Shown in pieces: positions 17,310-26,969 of a stretch of 64,000 nucleotides of DNA. Source of the DNA: Pseudoxanthomonas sp. J31 (GTDB lineage Bacteria; Pseudomonadota; Gammaproteobacteria; Xanthomonadales; Xanthomonadaceae); the NCBI RefSeq assembly GCF_000510725.1, contig NZ_AZNZ01000002.1, positions 62,001 to 126,000 of the forward strand. Direction: 5' to 3'. The notes under the pieces were generated by a model. That model was not told the origin of the DNA and made no database searches. It worked only from the letters and a program-made list of their open reading frames with translations. Each line of letters starts with the position of its first letter. Position 1 is the first letter of the stretch. Made by a program: the position numbers and the translations under genes.

Positions 17310-18308
17310 ATGTCGCTTGCCGCTCCCTTCCCCGCGTTCCGCATCCACAACGACGAGGCCGGCTACCGCAGCGGCATCGAGCAGGTCACGCTCGACGACC
17401 TGTCCCCGGGCGAGGTCGTGGTCAAGGCCGCCTGGTCCTCGGTCAACTACAAGGACGCGCTGGCCGGCACCGGCAAGGGCAAGATCCTGCGCCGCTTCCC
17501 GCTGGTGGGCGGGATCGACGTGGCCGGCCACGTGGTTGCCTCCACCGATCCGAAGTTCCGCGAGGGCGACGAGGTGCTGGTCACCGGCTGCGGCCTCAGT
17601 GAGACCCGCGATGGCGGCTACTCGGCCTACGTGCGGCTGCCGGCCGAATGGGTGGTCGCCCTGCCCCGCGGCCTGGACCTGCGCCAGAGCATGGTCCTGG
17701 GCACGGCCGGCTTCACCGCGGCCCTGGCCTTGTACCGCATGCGCGAGAACCGCCAGCGCCCGGAGCTGGGCCCGCTGGCGGTGACCGGCGCCACCGGCGG
17801 CGTCGGTTCGATGGCGGTGGCGATCTTCAGCAAGGCCGGCTACGAGGTGCACGCGGTCAGCGGCAAGGCCGACCAGGCCGGATACCTGAGGTCGCTGGGC
17901 GCCAGCCAGGTGCTGGGCCGCGAGGCGCTGGAGGCCAGCCGTCCGCTGGAGTCGGTGCGCTTCGGCGGCGGCCTGGACAACGTCGGCGGGCCGATGCTGG
18001 TCAGCCTGCTGGCGCAGACCGCGCCCTACGGCAACGTTGCCGCCGCCGGCCTGGCCGCCAGCCCGGGGCTGGACGCGCTGACGGTGATGCCCTTCATCCT
18101 GCGCGGGGTGTCGCTGCTGGGCATCGGTTCGGCAGGCACGGCGCGCGACATCCGCGACGACATCTGGGCGCTGCTGGCGGACGAGTGGAAGCCGGCACGG
18201 CTGGACGCCATCGCCACCGCCGAGGTCACCCTGGAGGAGCTGCCGCAGGTGTTCGGACGCATGCTGGCCGGGCAGTCGCTGGGCCGCACGGTGGTGCGGA
18301 TCGGGTAA
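17310..18308 (+). CDS. acuI: Zinc-free MDR quinone oxidoreductase / acryloyl-CoA reductase, YhdH-AcuI type
   Basis: A 332-residue medium-chain reductase that binds NADPH; AcuI members reduce acryloyl-CoA to propionyl-CoA. The ATG at 17310 has GGAGGA upstream. Features are the N-terminal GroES-like fold with WSSVNYKDALAGTGKGKI, the GGIDVAGHV segment, the nucleotide-binding TGATGGVGSMAVAIFSKAGYEV at about residue 158, and the C-terminal QVFGRMLAGQSLGRTVVRI. There are no catalytic zinc ligands, as expected for this subgroup. It seems to be a single gene, convergent with the GH16 gene. The specific substrate is inferred from family resemblance. Confidence 0.85.
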   Translation: MSLAAPFPAFRIHNDEAGYRSGIEQVTLDDLSPGEVVVKAAWSSVNYKDALAGTGKGKILRRFPLVGGIDVAGHVVASTDPKFREGDEVLVTGCGLSETRDGGYSAYVRLPAEWVVALPRGLDLRQSMVLGTAGFTAALALYRMRENRQRPELGPLAVTGATGGVGSMAVAIFSKAGYEVHAVSGKADQAGYLRSLGASQVLGREALEASRPLESVRFGGGLDNVGGPMLVSLLAQTAPYGNVAAAGLAASPGLDALTVMPFILRGVSLLGIGSAGTARDIRDDIWALLADEWKPARLDAIATAEVTLEELPQVFGRMLAGQSLGRTVVRIG

Positions 18309-18405
18309 GGGCGCGGCGCGGGCGCCCGGTGCGCTACCCGCCGCGCCGGACGGCCTCCGGCGGCCGGCGCCGGGACCCGCCAGGCCCCGGCGCCGCGCCG
18401 CGGGC

Positions 18406-19260
18406 CTACTGCGGCGCATCCTCCAGCGGGTAGACCCGCACGTAGTCCACCTCCAGCCAGATCGGGAAGGCGGCATCGTCCACGCCCTGCACGCCGCCCC
18501 AGTTGCCGCCCACGGCCAGGTTCATCACCAGGTGGAAGCGCTGGTCGAACGGCCAGGCGTCCGGGCCGGTGCCCTCGTTGGCGAACTCGAACACCTTCTC
18601 GTCGTCGATGTAGCCGTGGATGTAGTCCGGGGTCCAGTCGACCCGGTAGCGGTGGAACCTGGTGTCCACCTCTTCCACCCGCTTCTGCGCCGCCCGCTGC
18701 GTGCCCTTGGTGTGGTTGTAGGCCTGGGTGTGCACGGTCTGGTGGACCACGCCGCGGTCGAAGCCGACGTGCTCCATGACGTCGATCTCGCCCGAGCGCG
18801 GCCAGTTGCCGTACTTGTTGTCGGTCGGCAGCATCCACAGCGCCGGCCAGCTGCCGCGCGCCACCGGCAAGCGCGCGCGGAACTCGATCCGGCCATAGCG
18901 GAAATCGCCCTTGCCGCGCGAGACCAGGCGCGCGGAGGTGTAGCGCAGCTTCCCGGCGCGCTGCTTGCGGGCCACGATCGTGAGCAGGCCGTCGGCGACG
19001 AAGGCGTTGGCCAGCTGGTCGGTGTAGTACTGCAGTTCGTTGTTGCCCCAGCCGTGGCCGCCGATGTCGAAGCTCCAGCGCGCCGGGTCCGGCGGGCCTT
19101 CACCTTCGAACTCGTCCTGCCACACCGGCGTGCTGCCGAAACGCCACTGCCGGGCGCCGGCGGCGTCCGGTTCCTGCGCGGCCGCCGCGGCGGCTGCAAG
19201 CGGGAAAACCAACAGCATGGCGCAGGCGGCTCGCGCCAGGGTCATGCGGATCGTTGCCAT
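18406..19260 (-). CDS. Secreted glycoside hydrolase family 16 (beta-glucanase/laminarinase type)
   Basis: A 284-residue secreted enzyme with a signal peptide (about residues 1-28, alanine-rich). The GH16 active-site motif GEIDVMEHVG is present with nucleophile E158, assisting D160 and acid/base E163. Surrounding segments RIEFRARLPVARGSWPALWMLP and YRVDWTPDYIHGYID are typical of the beta-1,3-glucanase branch. ATG 19260 was chosen because GGAGG lies six bases upstream and the signal peptide starts there. It stands alone between convergent acuI and divergent pilH. Likely substrates are laminarin-like beta-glucans, for example fungal cell wall, which fits predatory or saprophytic Xanthomonadaceae. 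Confidence 0.92.
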   Translation of the reverse strand: MATIRMTLARAACAMLLVFPLAAAAAAAQEPDAAGARQWRFGSTPVWQDEFEGEGPPDPARWSFDIGGHGWGNNELQYYTDQLANAFVADGLLTIVARKQRAGKLRYTSARLVSRGKGDFRYGRIEFRARLPVARGSWPALWMLPTDNKYGNWPRSGEIDVMEHVGFDRGVVHQTVHTQAYNHTKGTQRAAQKRVEEVDTRFHRYRVDWTPDYIHGYIDDEKVFEFANEGTGPDAWPFDQRFHLVMNLAVGGNWGGVQGVDDAAFPIWLEVDYVRVYPLEDAPQ

Positions 19261-19357
19261 TCCTTCCCTCCCCGAAAGGTCCGGCCGCCGGCTGCGGCCG
19301 GTCGCCGATTCTAGGCCCGGCCCAGCCCGCACGCGCTACCGCCCGTCCGGCGGCGGC

Positions 19358-19386
19358 TTCCGACAGGGGCCACCACCGACTACACT
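19358..19386 (+). promoter_or_regulatory. Possible sigma-70 promoter of pilH
   Basis: TTCCGA and TACACT are separated by 17 bases and end 33 bases before the pilH ATG. The -35 matches the consensus at only half its positions. Confidence 0.3.
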
Positions 19387-19419
19387 CGCCGGCAAAGGGG
19401 AAAACAACGGGGATTCCGC

Positions 19420-19824
19420 ATGGCCCGCATCCTGATCGTGGACGATTCGCCCTCCCAGCTCCTGGGCATCCAGCGGATCGTCGAGAAGCTAGGCCACCAG
19501 ACGCTCACCGCCGAGGACGGCGCTGCCGGGGTGGAAGTGGCCAAGGCCGAACTGCCGGACCTGATCCTGATGGACGTGGTCATGCCCAACCTCAACGGCT
19601 TCCAGGCCACCCGCACCCTGTCGCGCGAGGCTTCGACCCGCGACATCCCGGTGGTGCTGGTCACCACCAAGGACCAGGACACCGACCGCATGTGGGGCAT
19701 GCGCCAGGGCGCGCGCGCCTACCTGACCAAGCCGTTCTCCGAGGCCGAGCTGGCCGAGGTCATCAACCGGCTGCTGGGCCAGGGTGCCGCCGCGCCGGCA
19801 CAGCCTTCCGACGGCACGGCCTGA
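19420..19824 (+). CDS. pilH: Single-domain response regulator, PilH-like (type IV pilus)
   Basis: A 134-residue CheY-like receiver with no output domain. The acidic pocket is VDDS near residue 7, the phosphorylation site is D52 (LILMDVVMPN), and the Thr/Lys switch residues are in VVLVTTKDQ and YLTKPFSEAE. The segments LNGFQATR, TTKDQDTDRMWGMRQGAR and YLTKPF match the PilH regulators of twitching motility (Pil-Chp system). The usual partners pilG, pilI and pilJ are not in this window, so the gene stands alone. The last 12 residues form an Ala/Pro-rich tail. The downstream gap 19825-20037 shows nothing recognisable. Confidence 0.82.
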   Translation: MARILIVDDSPSQLLGIQRIVEKLGHQTLTAEDGAAGVEVAKAELPDLILMDVVMPNLNGFQATRTLSREASTRDIPVVLVTTKDQDTDRMWGMRQGARAYLTKPFSEAELAEVINRLLGQGAAAPAQPSDGTA

Positions 19825-20037
19825 CCCGCCTGGTCGCCGGCGTTGCCCGCGCCGGCCTGCCGCCGTCGTGCCGCGCAAGCGGAGCAGTGACGTTCACACC
19901 CGCGACGACACGCACCCCCCGGGGCGGGACGAGCCGCCGGGAGCCTGCGGCCTCGGCACCGGCGGCGGTGGAAAGCTGGAGGCGCCCCCTTCCGCGGACG
20001 GCGGGCATGGATGCGCGGCGCGCCGGGGCCGCGCCCG

Positions 20038-20919
20038 TTACTCCCCGAACGCGCGGCCCAGGTCGCGGTAGGCCTTGCGCTGGGCCTCGGTGGTCGGCGC
20101 CGGCGCCTGCACTTCCAGCTCCACGATCTGGTCGCCCGGCGGGGTGCCCGGCAGGCCGCGGCCGCGCAGGCGCAGCTTGCGCCCGCTGTCCGAATCCGGC
20201 GGCACGCGCAGTTCCACCGGGCCGCCCAGGGTCGGCACCGTGACCGTGGTGCCCAGCGCCGCCTGCCACGGCGGCAGCGGCAGGGTGTAGAGGATGTTGC
20301 GCCCGTCCACCTCGAACTGCGGGTGGGCCTGGTATTCGATCTCCAGCAGCAGGTTGCCGCCGCCGTTGCCCTGGCCGGCCAGCCGGATCGACTGCCCGGC
20401 GCGGATGCCCCTGGGCACCTTCACGTCCAGCTGGCGGCCGTTGAGGGTGATGCGCACGCTGTCGCCGCGGTAGACCGCCTCCAGCGGCACCGCCAGCTTG
20501 GCGCGGGTATCGCCGCGCGGCTGCGCGCCACCGGCCGCGCCGGGGCCGCGCGCACCGGCACGCTGGCGCGCGAACAGGCTCTCGAAGAAATCGCTGAAGC
20601 CGCCGCCGGGGCGGCCGCCGATGTCGCCGAAGATCTCGTCGAAGTCGAAGCCGGCGCCGTCGAAGCCGCCCGGCGGCGGATGGAACTCCTGGCCGGGGCG
20701 GTAGCCGCGCGCGCGCAGCTGGTCGTAGGCCGCGCGCTTCTGCGGGTCGCGCAGCGCCTCGTAGGCCTCGCCCACGGCCTTGAACTTCTCCTCCGCGTCC
20801 GGCTCCTTGCTCACGTCCGGGTGGTACTTGCGGGCCAGCCGGCGGTAGGCCGAGCGGATCTCGGCCTCGCCCGCGCCGGGCTCGACCCCGAGGATCGCGT
20901 AGTAATCCTTGAACTCCAT
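20038..20919 (-). CDS. cbpA: DnaJ-type co-chaperone CbpA
   Basis: A 293-residue type II J-domain protein that stimulates DnaK. The J-domain is residues 5-70 with the HPD motif at 33-35 (KYHPDVSKEP). A Gly/Phe-rich linker spans about 85-130 (GGFDGAGFDFDEIFGDIGG), followed by two C-terminal substrate-binding domains without a zinc-finger region, as in CbpA and not DnaJ. It lies 172 bases downstream of hsp20 on the same strand, so the two are likely transcribed together from the heat-shock promoter upstream of hsp20. In that gap a GC palindrome (21057-21076) is the only notable structure. Confidence 0.92.
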   Translation of the reverse strand: MEFKDYYAILGVEPGAGEAEIRSAYRRLARKYHPDVSKEPDAEEKFKAVGEAYEALRDPQKRAAYDQLRARGYRPGQEFHPPPGGFDGAGFDFDEIFGDIGGRPGGGFSDFFESLFARQRAGARGPGAAGGAQPRGDTRAKLAVPLEAVYRGDSVRITLNGRQLDVKVPRGIRAGQSIRLAGQGNGGGNLLLEIEYQAHPQFEVDGRNILYTLPLPPWQAALGTTVTVPTLGGPVELRVPPDSDSGRKLRLRGRGLPGTPPGDQIVELEVQAPAPTTEAQRKAYRDLGRAFGE

Positions 20920-21091
20920 GCAACTACCCTGCTGGCGCCCCGGCGTCGCCCGGGGCTGGAAACACGACGGCCCGCGGCGCGGACGCCACGGGCCGGAATT
21001 CTAAGGCCTGCCGTCGCCGCGCCGCGGCGCGGCGACCGGACGCCGCTCCCGGTTCCGTCCGCCCGCGCGGGCGGACGGCCGGGGCGCGGCC

Positions 21092-21541
21092 TCAGTTCAC
21101 CTCGATGCGGCGCGGCGTGGTCTCCGGGCGCTTGGGGATGTCGATGCGCAGCACGCCGTTGCGGCCGGTGGCGGTGATGCCGTCGGGATCGGCGCTGTCC
21201 GGCAGCGCGAAGCGGCGGTAGAAGCTGCCCCACGCGCGCTCGCGGCGGGTGTAGCGCTCGTTCCCGTCCTCCTGCTCGCTGGCGCGCTCGCCCTTGAGGG
21301 TGAGCATGCCGCGGTCCATCTGCACCTCGATGTCCTTCGGGTCCACGCCGGGGATGTCGGCGAAGATCACGAAGCGGTCGTGTTCTTCCTTGATGTCCAC
21401 GCGCGGCGCCCACTGGCTAGTCACCACGTCGGACTGGTCGCCGGCCACGTCGCCGAAGAAGCGCTCGAAGACCTGCTTGAACTCCTCCTGCAGGTTGCGC
21501 GCCGGCAGGGCGTTGAGGGTGTTGTAGCGAACGATGGTCAT
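21092..21541 (-). CDS. Small heat-shock protein, Hsp20/alpha-crystallin family
   Basis: A 149-residue ATP-independent holdase. The alpha-crystallin domain runs from about residue 42 (WAPRVDIKEEHDRFVIFADIPGV) to the conserved GVLRIDIPK motif near residue 130, followed by a short tail. The first ATG with a ribosome site (AGGAGAG before GACGACATG) is at 21541. A sigma-32-type promoter lies 47-74 bases upstream. It probably leads the two-gene unit hsp20-cbpA and acts in cytoplasmic protein protection during heat stress. Confidence 0.95.
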   Translation of the reverse strand: MTIVRYNTLNALPARNLQEEFKQVFERFFGDVAGDQSDVVTSQWAPRVDIKEEHDRFVIFADIPGVDPKDIEVQMDRGMLTLKGERASEQEDGNERYTRRERAWGSFYRRFALPDSADPDGITATGRNGVLRIDIPKRPETTPRRIEVN

Positions 21542-21587
21542 GTCGTCACTCTCCTGTCTGCGGGGCCGCCTGGCGGCCATGCCCGCA

Positions 21588-21615
21588 AGATGGGAGCCGC
21601 GGCCGCGGTTTCAAC
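21588..21615 (-). promoter_or_regulatory. Sigma-32 (RpoH) heat-shock promoter of hsp20-cbpA
   Basis: On the minus strand the sequence reads GTTGAAA, 14 bases, then TCCCATCT. This matches the RpoH consensus (CTTGAAA and CCCCATNT with a 13-15-base gap) at nearly every position and sits directly upstream of hsp20. Confidence 0.82.
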
Positions 21616-21692
21616 ACCCGTGCACGGACGCCCCACCCGCGTGCGGCTAGACTGCGTTCAGCCACCGCATCCGCCCCGCGCGAGGAACCACG

Positions 21693-22175
21693 ATGACCAT
21701 CCAGATCGGCGACCCCATCCCCGAAGTCGTGCTCAAGCGCATCCGCGAAGGCGTGGAGAACATCGACACGCCTTCCCTGTTCGAGGGCCGCAAGGTGGTG
21801 CTGTTCGCGGTGCCGGGGGCGTTCACTCCGACCTGCTCGGAAAAGCACCTGCCCGGCTTCATCAAGCGCTTCGACGACTTCCGCAGCCGCGGCATCGAGG
21901 TGGTGTGCATGGCGGTCAACGACCCGTTCGTGATGCAGGCCTGGGGCCGCACCCTGGACGCGCCGGAAGGGCTGCAGCTGGTGTCCGACGGCAACGCCGA
22001 CCTGACCCGCGCCCTGGGCCTGGAGATGGACGCCAGCGGCTACGGCATGGGCCTGCGCGCACGCCGCTTCGCGCTGTACGCGGAGGACGGCGTGGTCCGG
22101 GCGCTGTTCGTGGAGGCGCCGGGCGAGTTCAAGGTGTCCTCGGCCGACTACGTGCTCGAGCACCTGCCCGGCTGA
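21693..22175 (+). CDS. Peroxiredoxin, Prx5-like
   Basis: A 160-residue thiol peroxidase that reduces hydrogen peroxide and organic peroxides. The peroxidatic cysteine is C48 in PGAFTPTCSEKHLPGF, the Prx5 signature. Later segments VNDPFVMQAWG and the RRFALYAEDGVV region are also typical. There is no fused glutaredoxin domain. A second cysteine (VVCMAVND) is buried in the fold in this class and is probably not resolving. It is transcribed divergently from hsp20 with 151 bases between them; no clear OxyR-type site was seen there. Confidence 0.92.
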   Translation: MTIQIGDPIPEVVLKRIREGVENIDTPSLFEGRKVVLFAVPGAFTPTCSEKHLPGFIKRFDDFRSRGIEVVCMAVNDPFVMQAWGRTLDAPEGLQLVSDGNADLTRALGLEMDASGYGMGLRARRFALYAEDGVVRALFVEAPGEFKVSSADYVLEHLPG

Positions 22176-22184
22176 GCGCGGCCG

Positions 22185-24599
22185 CTACTGCGCCGCGGCG
22201 GGCGCGCGCCCGTCCTCCAGCCCCGCGATGCGGAACCGCACCTGCGCCCAGGCGCCGTTGTCGGCCAGGGCCGAAAGCACGTGCGTGCCCGCGCCGGCGC
22301 GGGCGAAGTCGTAGGCGAACGGGCGCCCGCCCCCGCTGCGCCCGATCCAGCGTCCGTCCAGCAGCCACTGCACCGGCGCCTCGGTGCCGAGCGCGCGCAG
22401 CTGCAGTTCCAGGCGGCCGCCGCCGCCCGGCGCGGGGGCCAGGGTGGCGCGGTCGGCGATGCCTTCCACGTGCAGGCCCGCGACCGCCTCGCGGCCGTCG
22501 TCGGCGCAGTCCGGCGCCAGCGGCGGCAGCGCCGAGGCCCGGCGCTGGGCCGCGCTGAGCCAGGGCGAGAGCAGCGCCGGCCAGCGTGCGATCTCGGCCT
22601 CGCGGGCCACGTGCGGCAGCCGGCAACTGGCCGACAGGCGCTGGCCGCTGCGTGCGTCGACCAGGAAGCGCTCGCGGCCCGGGCTCCACAGCCGTGCCCC
22701 GCGCTCGGGGAAGGTCGGCGGCACCGCTCCGTCCAGGGTCCAGGCGCGCAGCCGGCGCTGGCACAGCGGCCCGGGGGTCTCGGCCGCGGCCAGGCCCAGC
22801 GGCCAGCACACCTCCACCGCGGCCACCGTGTCCGGGCGTGGCAGCGGGTCGGCGTCGCCGGGCTGGTGCGGCAAGCCGTCGAGGGTGTCCAGCAGCAACG
22901 GCAGCGCGGTCACCGCCCCGTACTGGCCCGGCAGCGGCGTTCCGTCCGGCCGCCCCACCCACACCCCCACGGTATAGCGGCGGGTGCCACCGATCGCCCA
23001 GGCGTCGCGGAAGCCGTAGCTGGTGCCGGTCTTCCACGCCACCGGCGGGGTGCGCGAGCCGAACGCGCCGCTGGCATGGCCCGGGCGCGGCGCCGCCTGC
23101 AGCACCTCGCGCACGATCCAGGCCGCGCCGGGCGAGAGCAGGCGGCGCTGCAGCAATGGATCCTCCTCGCGGTAGCGCACCTGCCCGGCCACGCCGCCGC
23201 GCTGCAGGGCGGCGTAGGCGCCGACCAGGTCCTCCAGCCGCGCCGAGGTGCCGCCGAGGATCAGCGGCAACCCGGGCCGGCTGCCGCGCGGGAAGCGCAG
23301 CGGCAGCCCGGCGTGCTCCAGGCGCGCGGCAAAGCGCGCCGGACCGACCCGGTCCAGCAGGTCCACCGCCGGCACGTTGAGCGACAGGCGCAGCGCCGCG
23401 GCCGCGCCGACCGGGCCATTGAAGGCCTCGCCGAAGTTGCCCGGGCGGTAGCCGGCGAAGTCCTGCGGCGCGTCCACCAGCAGGCTCTCCGAATGGATCA
23501 GGCCATCGTCCAGGGCCATGCCGTACAGGAACGGCTTGAGCGTGGAACCGGGCGAGCGCCAGGCGCGGACCATGTCGACGTGGCCCAGGCGCTCGGCATC
23601 GCCCAGCCCGGCCGAGCCGACGTAGGCCAAAGCCTTGAGGCTGGCGTTGTCCACCACCAGCACGGCGGCGGAGGTGCACGGCGGCAGCGCCGCTAGCCAG
23701 GCGGCGACGCGCTCCTCCAGGGCACGCTGCAGGTTGGCGTCCACCGTGGTGGCCAGGCGGTGCGCACGCGGATGCTGCTGGCGCAGGCGCTGCGCCAGCA
23801 GGGCCGCGTGCTGCGGCACCCGCAGCGAGCGCGCCACCACCGGCTCGATCCTGGCGTCCTCCACCTGCTGCGGGGTCCAGCGCCCCAGCGCCTGCATCCG
23901 CTCCAGGACCTTGTCGCGCGCCGCGCGCGCGGCTTCCGGGTGGCGGTCCGGGCGCAGCCGGCTGGGTGCCTGCGGCAACACCGCCAGCAGCGCCGCCTCG
24001 GCCGGCGACAGCGCCGCGGCCGGCTTGCCCAGGTAGGCCCAGCTGGCCGCCTCCACGCCCTCGATGGTGCCGCCGAACGGCGCCCGCTCCAGGTAGATTC
24101 GCAGGATCTGGTCCTTGGACAGGCGCGCCTCCAGCTGCAGCGCGCGCGCCATCTGCCGCAGCTTGCCCAGGCCGCTACGGGTGTCGTGGCCGTCGAGGAT
24201 GCGCGCCACCTGCATGCTCAGGGTCGAGCCGCCGGAGACGATGCGGCCGCTGCGCAGCCACTGCCAGGCGGCGCGCGCCAGCGCCACCGGATTGATCCCG
24301 GGGTGGTAGCGGAACCAGCGGTCCTCGTAGGTCAGCAGCGCCTCCAGGTACAGCGGCGAGACCGACTCCGGCGTGGCCGGATGGCGCCAGATGCCGTCGC
24401 GGTCGGCGAAGGCGCGCAGCGGCGTGCCGTCGGCGGCGGTGACCACGGTGGCGACGCCGGCCGCGCCGGGCAGCGGCGGCGGGAAGAGCAGGTCCAGCAG
24501 CAGCAGGGCGACGAGCACGGCGGCCAGGCCCCAGCGCAGGCACGCCAGTACGCGCCCGGTACGGCGCGGTGCTGCTGCGTTTGCGTCGGGCTGCCCCAT
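22185..24599 (-). CDS. pbpC: Penicillin-binding protein 1C
   Basis: A bifunctional peptidoglycan glycosyltransferase/transpeptidase anchored by one N-terminal helix (about residues 18-40). ATG 24599 follows GGAAGGA at close spacing and gives 804 residues, the usual PbpC size. The GT51 domain includes LLTYEDRWFRYHPGINP and SGGSTLSMQVAR. The transpeptidase has SxxK at S352-K355 (SPGSTLKPFLYG), SLN in RLSLNVPAV and KTG in AWKTGTSYGFRDAW. The C-terminal roughly 110 residues match the PbpC-type end domain. No alpha-2-macroglobulin gene (the frequent pbpC neighbour) is present here. Confidence 0.94.
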   Translation of the reverse strand: MGQPDANAAAPRRTGRVLACLRWGLAAVLVALLLLDLLFPPPLPGAAGVATVVTAADGTPLRAFADRDGIWRHPATPESVSPLYLEALLTYEDRWFRYHPGINPVALARAAWQWLRSGRIVSGGSTLSMQVARILDGHDTRSGLGKLRQMARALQLEARLSKDQILRIYLERAPFGGTIEGVEAASWAYLGKPAAALSPAEAALLAVLPQAPSRLRPDRHPEAARAARDKVLERMQALGRWTPQQVEDARIEPVVARSLRVPQHAALLAQRLRQQHPRAHRLATTVDANLQRALEERVAAWLAALPPCTSAAVLVVDNASLKALAYVGSAGLGDAERLGHVDMVRAWRSPGSTLKPFLYGMALDDGLIHSESLLVDAPQDFAGYRPGNFGEAFNGPVGAAAALRLSLNVPAVDLLDRVGPARFAARLEHAGLPLRFPRGSRPGLPLILGGTSARLEDLVGAYAALQRGGVAGQVRYREEDPLLQRRLLSPGAAWIVREVLQAAPRPGHASGAFGSRTPPVAWKTGTSYGFRDAWAIGGTRRYTVGVWVGRPDGTPLPGQYGAVTALPLLLDTLDGLPHQPGDADPLPRPDTVAAVEVCWPLGLAAAETPGPLCQRRLRAWTLDGAVPPTFPERGARLWSPGRERFLVDARSGQRLSASCRLPHVAREAEIARWPALLSPWLSAAQRRASALPPLAPDCADDGREAVAGLHVEGIADRATLAPAPGGGGRLELQLRALGTEAPVQWLLDGRWIGRSGGGRPFAYDFARAGAGTHVLSALADNGAWAQVRFRIAGLEDGRAPAAAQ

Positions 24600-24671
24600 C
24601 GTCCTTCCTGCCCCTCGGCCTGCCATTTGAAGCGATCCGGACGCCGCGCGGAAGCACGCGGGCCATCCGTG

Positions 24672-24700
24672 CAAAGCAAAGGGGCCGGTTGCCCGGCCCC
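24672..24700 (-). terminator. Terminator after the acyl-CoA dehydrogenase gene
   Basis: Read on the minus strand: GGGGCCGG, GCAA loop, CCGGCCCC, then TTTGCTTT. It begins 27 bases past the stop and separates this gene from pbpC. Confidence 0.8.
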
Positions 24701-24726
24701 CTGGGTGTCGCGTCGCTGGCCGTGGA

Positions 24727-25875
<1,149 letters not shown>

Positions 25876-25905
25876 GGGGGACCCCTCCGGTCGGTATTTG
25901 TCGCG

Positions 25906-25935
25906 ATTGTAACCACTACGCCATTCGCTGGCGTA
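25906..25935 (-). promoter_or_regulatory. Promoter region and palindromic operator of the acyl-CoA dehydrogenase gene
   Basis: On the minus strand a TACAAT -10 box (25906-25911) lies 31 bases before the GTG. Just upstream, 25917-25935 is the inverted repeat TACGCCA, five bases, TGGCGTA. Placed between -10 and -35, this could be bound by a repressor such as a TetR-type fatty-acid regulator. The regulator is not identified. Confidence 0.5.
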
Positions 25936-26002
25936 TGCCGGACGCCCTGCTGACCCGGGTCCGTGGCCGCGGTTGACCGCGGCACCCCGTCGCGCGGACA
26001 AT

Positions 26003-26020
26003 TATCGCTATATCGCGATA
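26003..26020. promoter_or_regulatory. Putative operator TATCGC-N6-GCGATA before the ArsR-methyltransferase gene
   Basis: An inverted repeat TATCGC ... GCGATA, with an overlapping perfect TATCGCGATA (26011-26020), ends 11 bases before the ATG. The stretch is AT-rich in a GC-rich genome. It fits autoregulation of the ArsR-type gene and the metH genes behind it. Confidence 0.55.
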
Positions 26021-26031
26021 GGAAGATATTT

Positions 26032-26961
26032 ATGGATCTGGAGGACTGGTCGGCCCGGCTGAAGGTGTTCGCGGACGCCACCCGGGTACGCCTGCTGGCC
26101 CTGCTGGAACTGGAAGAACTGACCGTGGCCGAGCTTTCGGCCATCACCCGCCTGGCGCAGCCGCGCGTGTCCACCCACCTGGCACGGCTCAAGGAGGCCG
26201 GCCTGGTGCGCGACCGCCGCGCCGGCGTGTCCGCCTACTACCGCTTCGACGAGGCCAGCCTGGACCCGGCGCAGCGCGCATTGTGGCAGGCCTTGAGCAC
26301 CGGAAGCGACGACCCGCTGCTGCGCCAGGACGCCGAGCGCCTGCCGGCGGTGCTGGCCGCGCGCGCGGCCGACCAGAACTGGGCCGACTCGGTGGCCGGC
26401 GACATGGAGCGCCACTACTCCCCCGGCCGCACCTGGGAAGCACTGGCGCGCAGCGCGCTGCCGCTGCTGCACACCGGCGACGTGCTGGACATCGCCTCCG
26501 GCGACGGCGTGCTGGCGGAGCTGCTGGCGCCGCACTCGCGCCGCTACGTGTGCGTGGACACCAGCGCGCGGGTGGTGGCCGCCGCCAGCGAACGCCTGCG
26601 CCGGCTGGAGAACGTCGAGGTGCGCGAGGGCGACATGCACGCCCTGCCCTTCGGCGCCGGCAGCTTCGACCTGGTGGTGCTGATGCACGCCCTGACCTAC
26701 GCCAACCGCCCGGCGGTGGCGGTGGCCGAGGCCGCGCGCGTGCTGCGCCCCGGCGGCCGCCTGCTGCTGACCAGCCTGGCCCGCCACGAACACAAGGCCG
26801 TGGTCGAGACCTACGGCCACGTGAACCTCGGGTTCACCGCCCGCGAGCTGCGCAAGTTCGCCGAGAAGTCCGGGCTGGTGGTCACCAGCCTGGAGACGGT
26901 GACCCGCGAACGCCGCCCCCCGCATTTCGAAGTGATCTCGCTGATCGCGCACAAGCCCTGA
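26032..26961 (+). CDS. ArsR-family regulator fused to a SAM-dependent methyltransferase domain
   Basis: A 309-residue protein. Residues 1-95 are a winged-helix ArsR/SmtB domain ([17 protein letters not shown], recognition helix in [20 protein letters not shown]). Residues 140-300 are a class I methyltransferase ([16 protein letters not shown] near 150, then [18 protein letters not shown]). No metal-binding cysteine pair typical of arsenic sensors is seen. GGAAG precedes the ATG. The stop is nine bases before metH part 1, so they form one operon. Some ArsR members (SahR) sense S-adenosylhomocysteine and control methionine-cycle genes; a similar role here, with SAM or SAH bound by the second domain, is a sound inference. 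Confidence 0.85.
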   Translation: MDLEDWSARLKVFADATRVRLLALLELEELTVAELSAITRLAQPRVSTHLARLKEAGLVRDRRAGVSAYYRFDEASLDPAQRALWQALSTGSDDPLLRQDAERLPAVLAARAADQNWADSVAGDMERHYSPGRTWEALARSALPLLHTGDVLDIASGDGVLAELLAPHSRRYVCVDTSARVVAAASERLRRLENVEVREGDMHALPFGAGSFDLVVLMHALTYANRPAVAVAEAARVLRPGGRLLLTSLARHEHKAVVETYGHVNLGFTARELRKFAEKSGLVVTSLETVTRERRPPHFEVISLIAHKP

Positions 26962-26969
26962 GGCCGACC

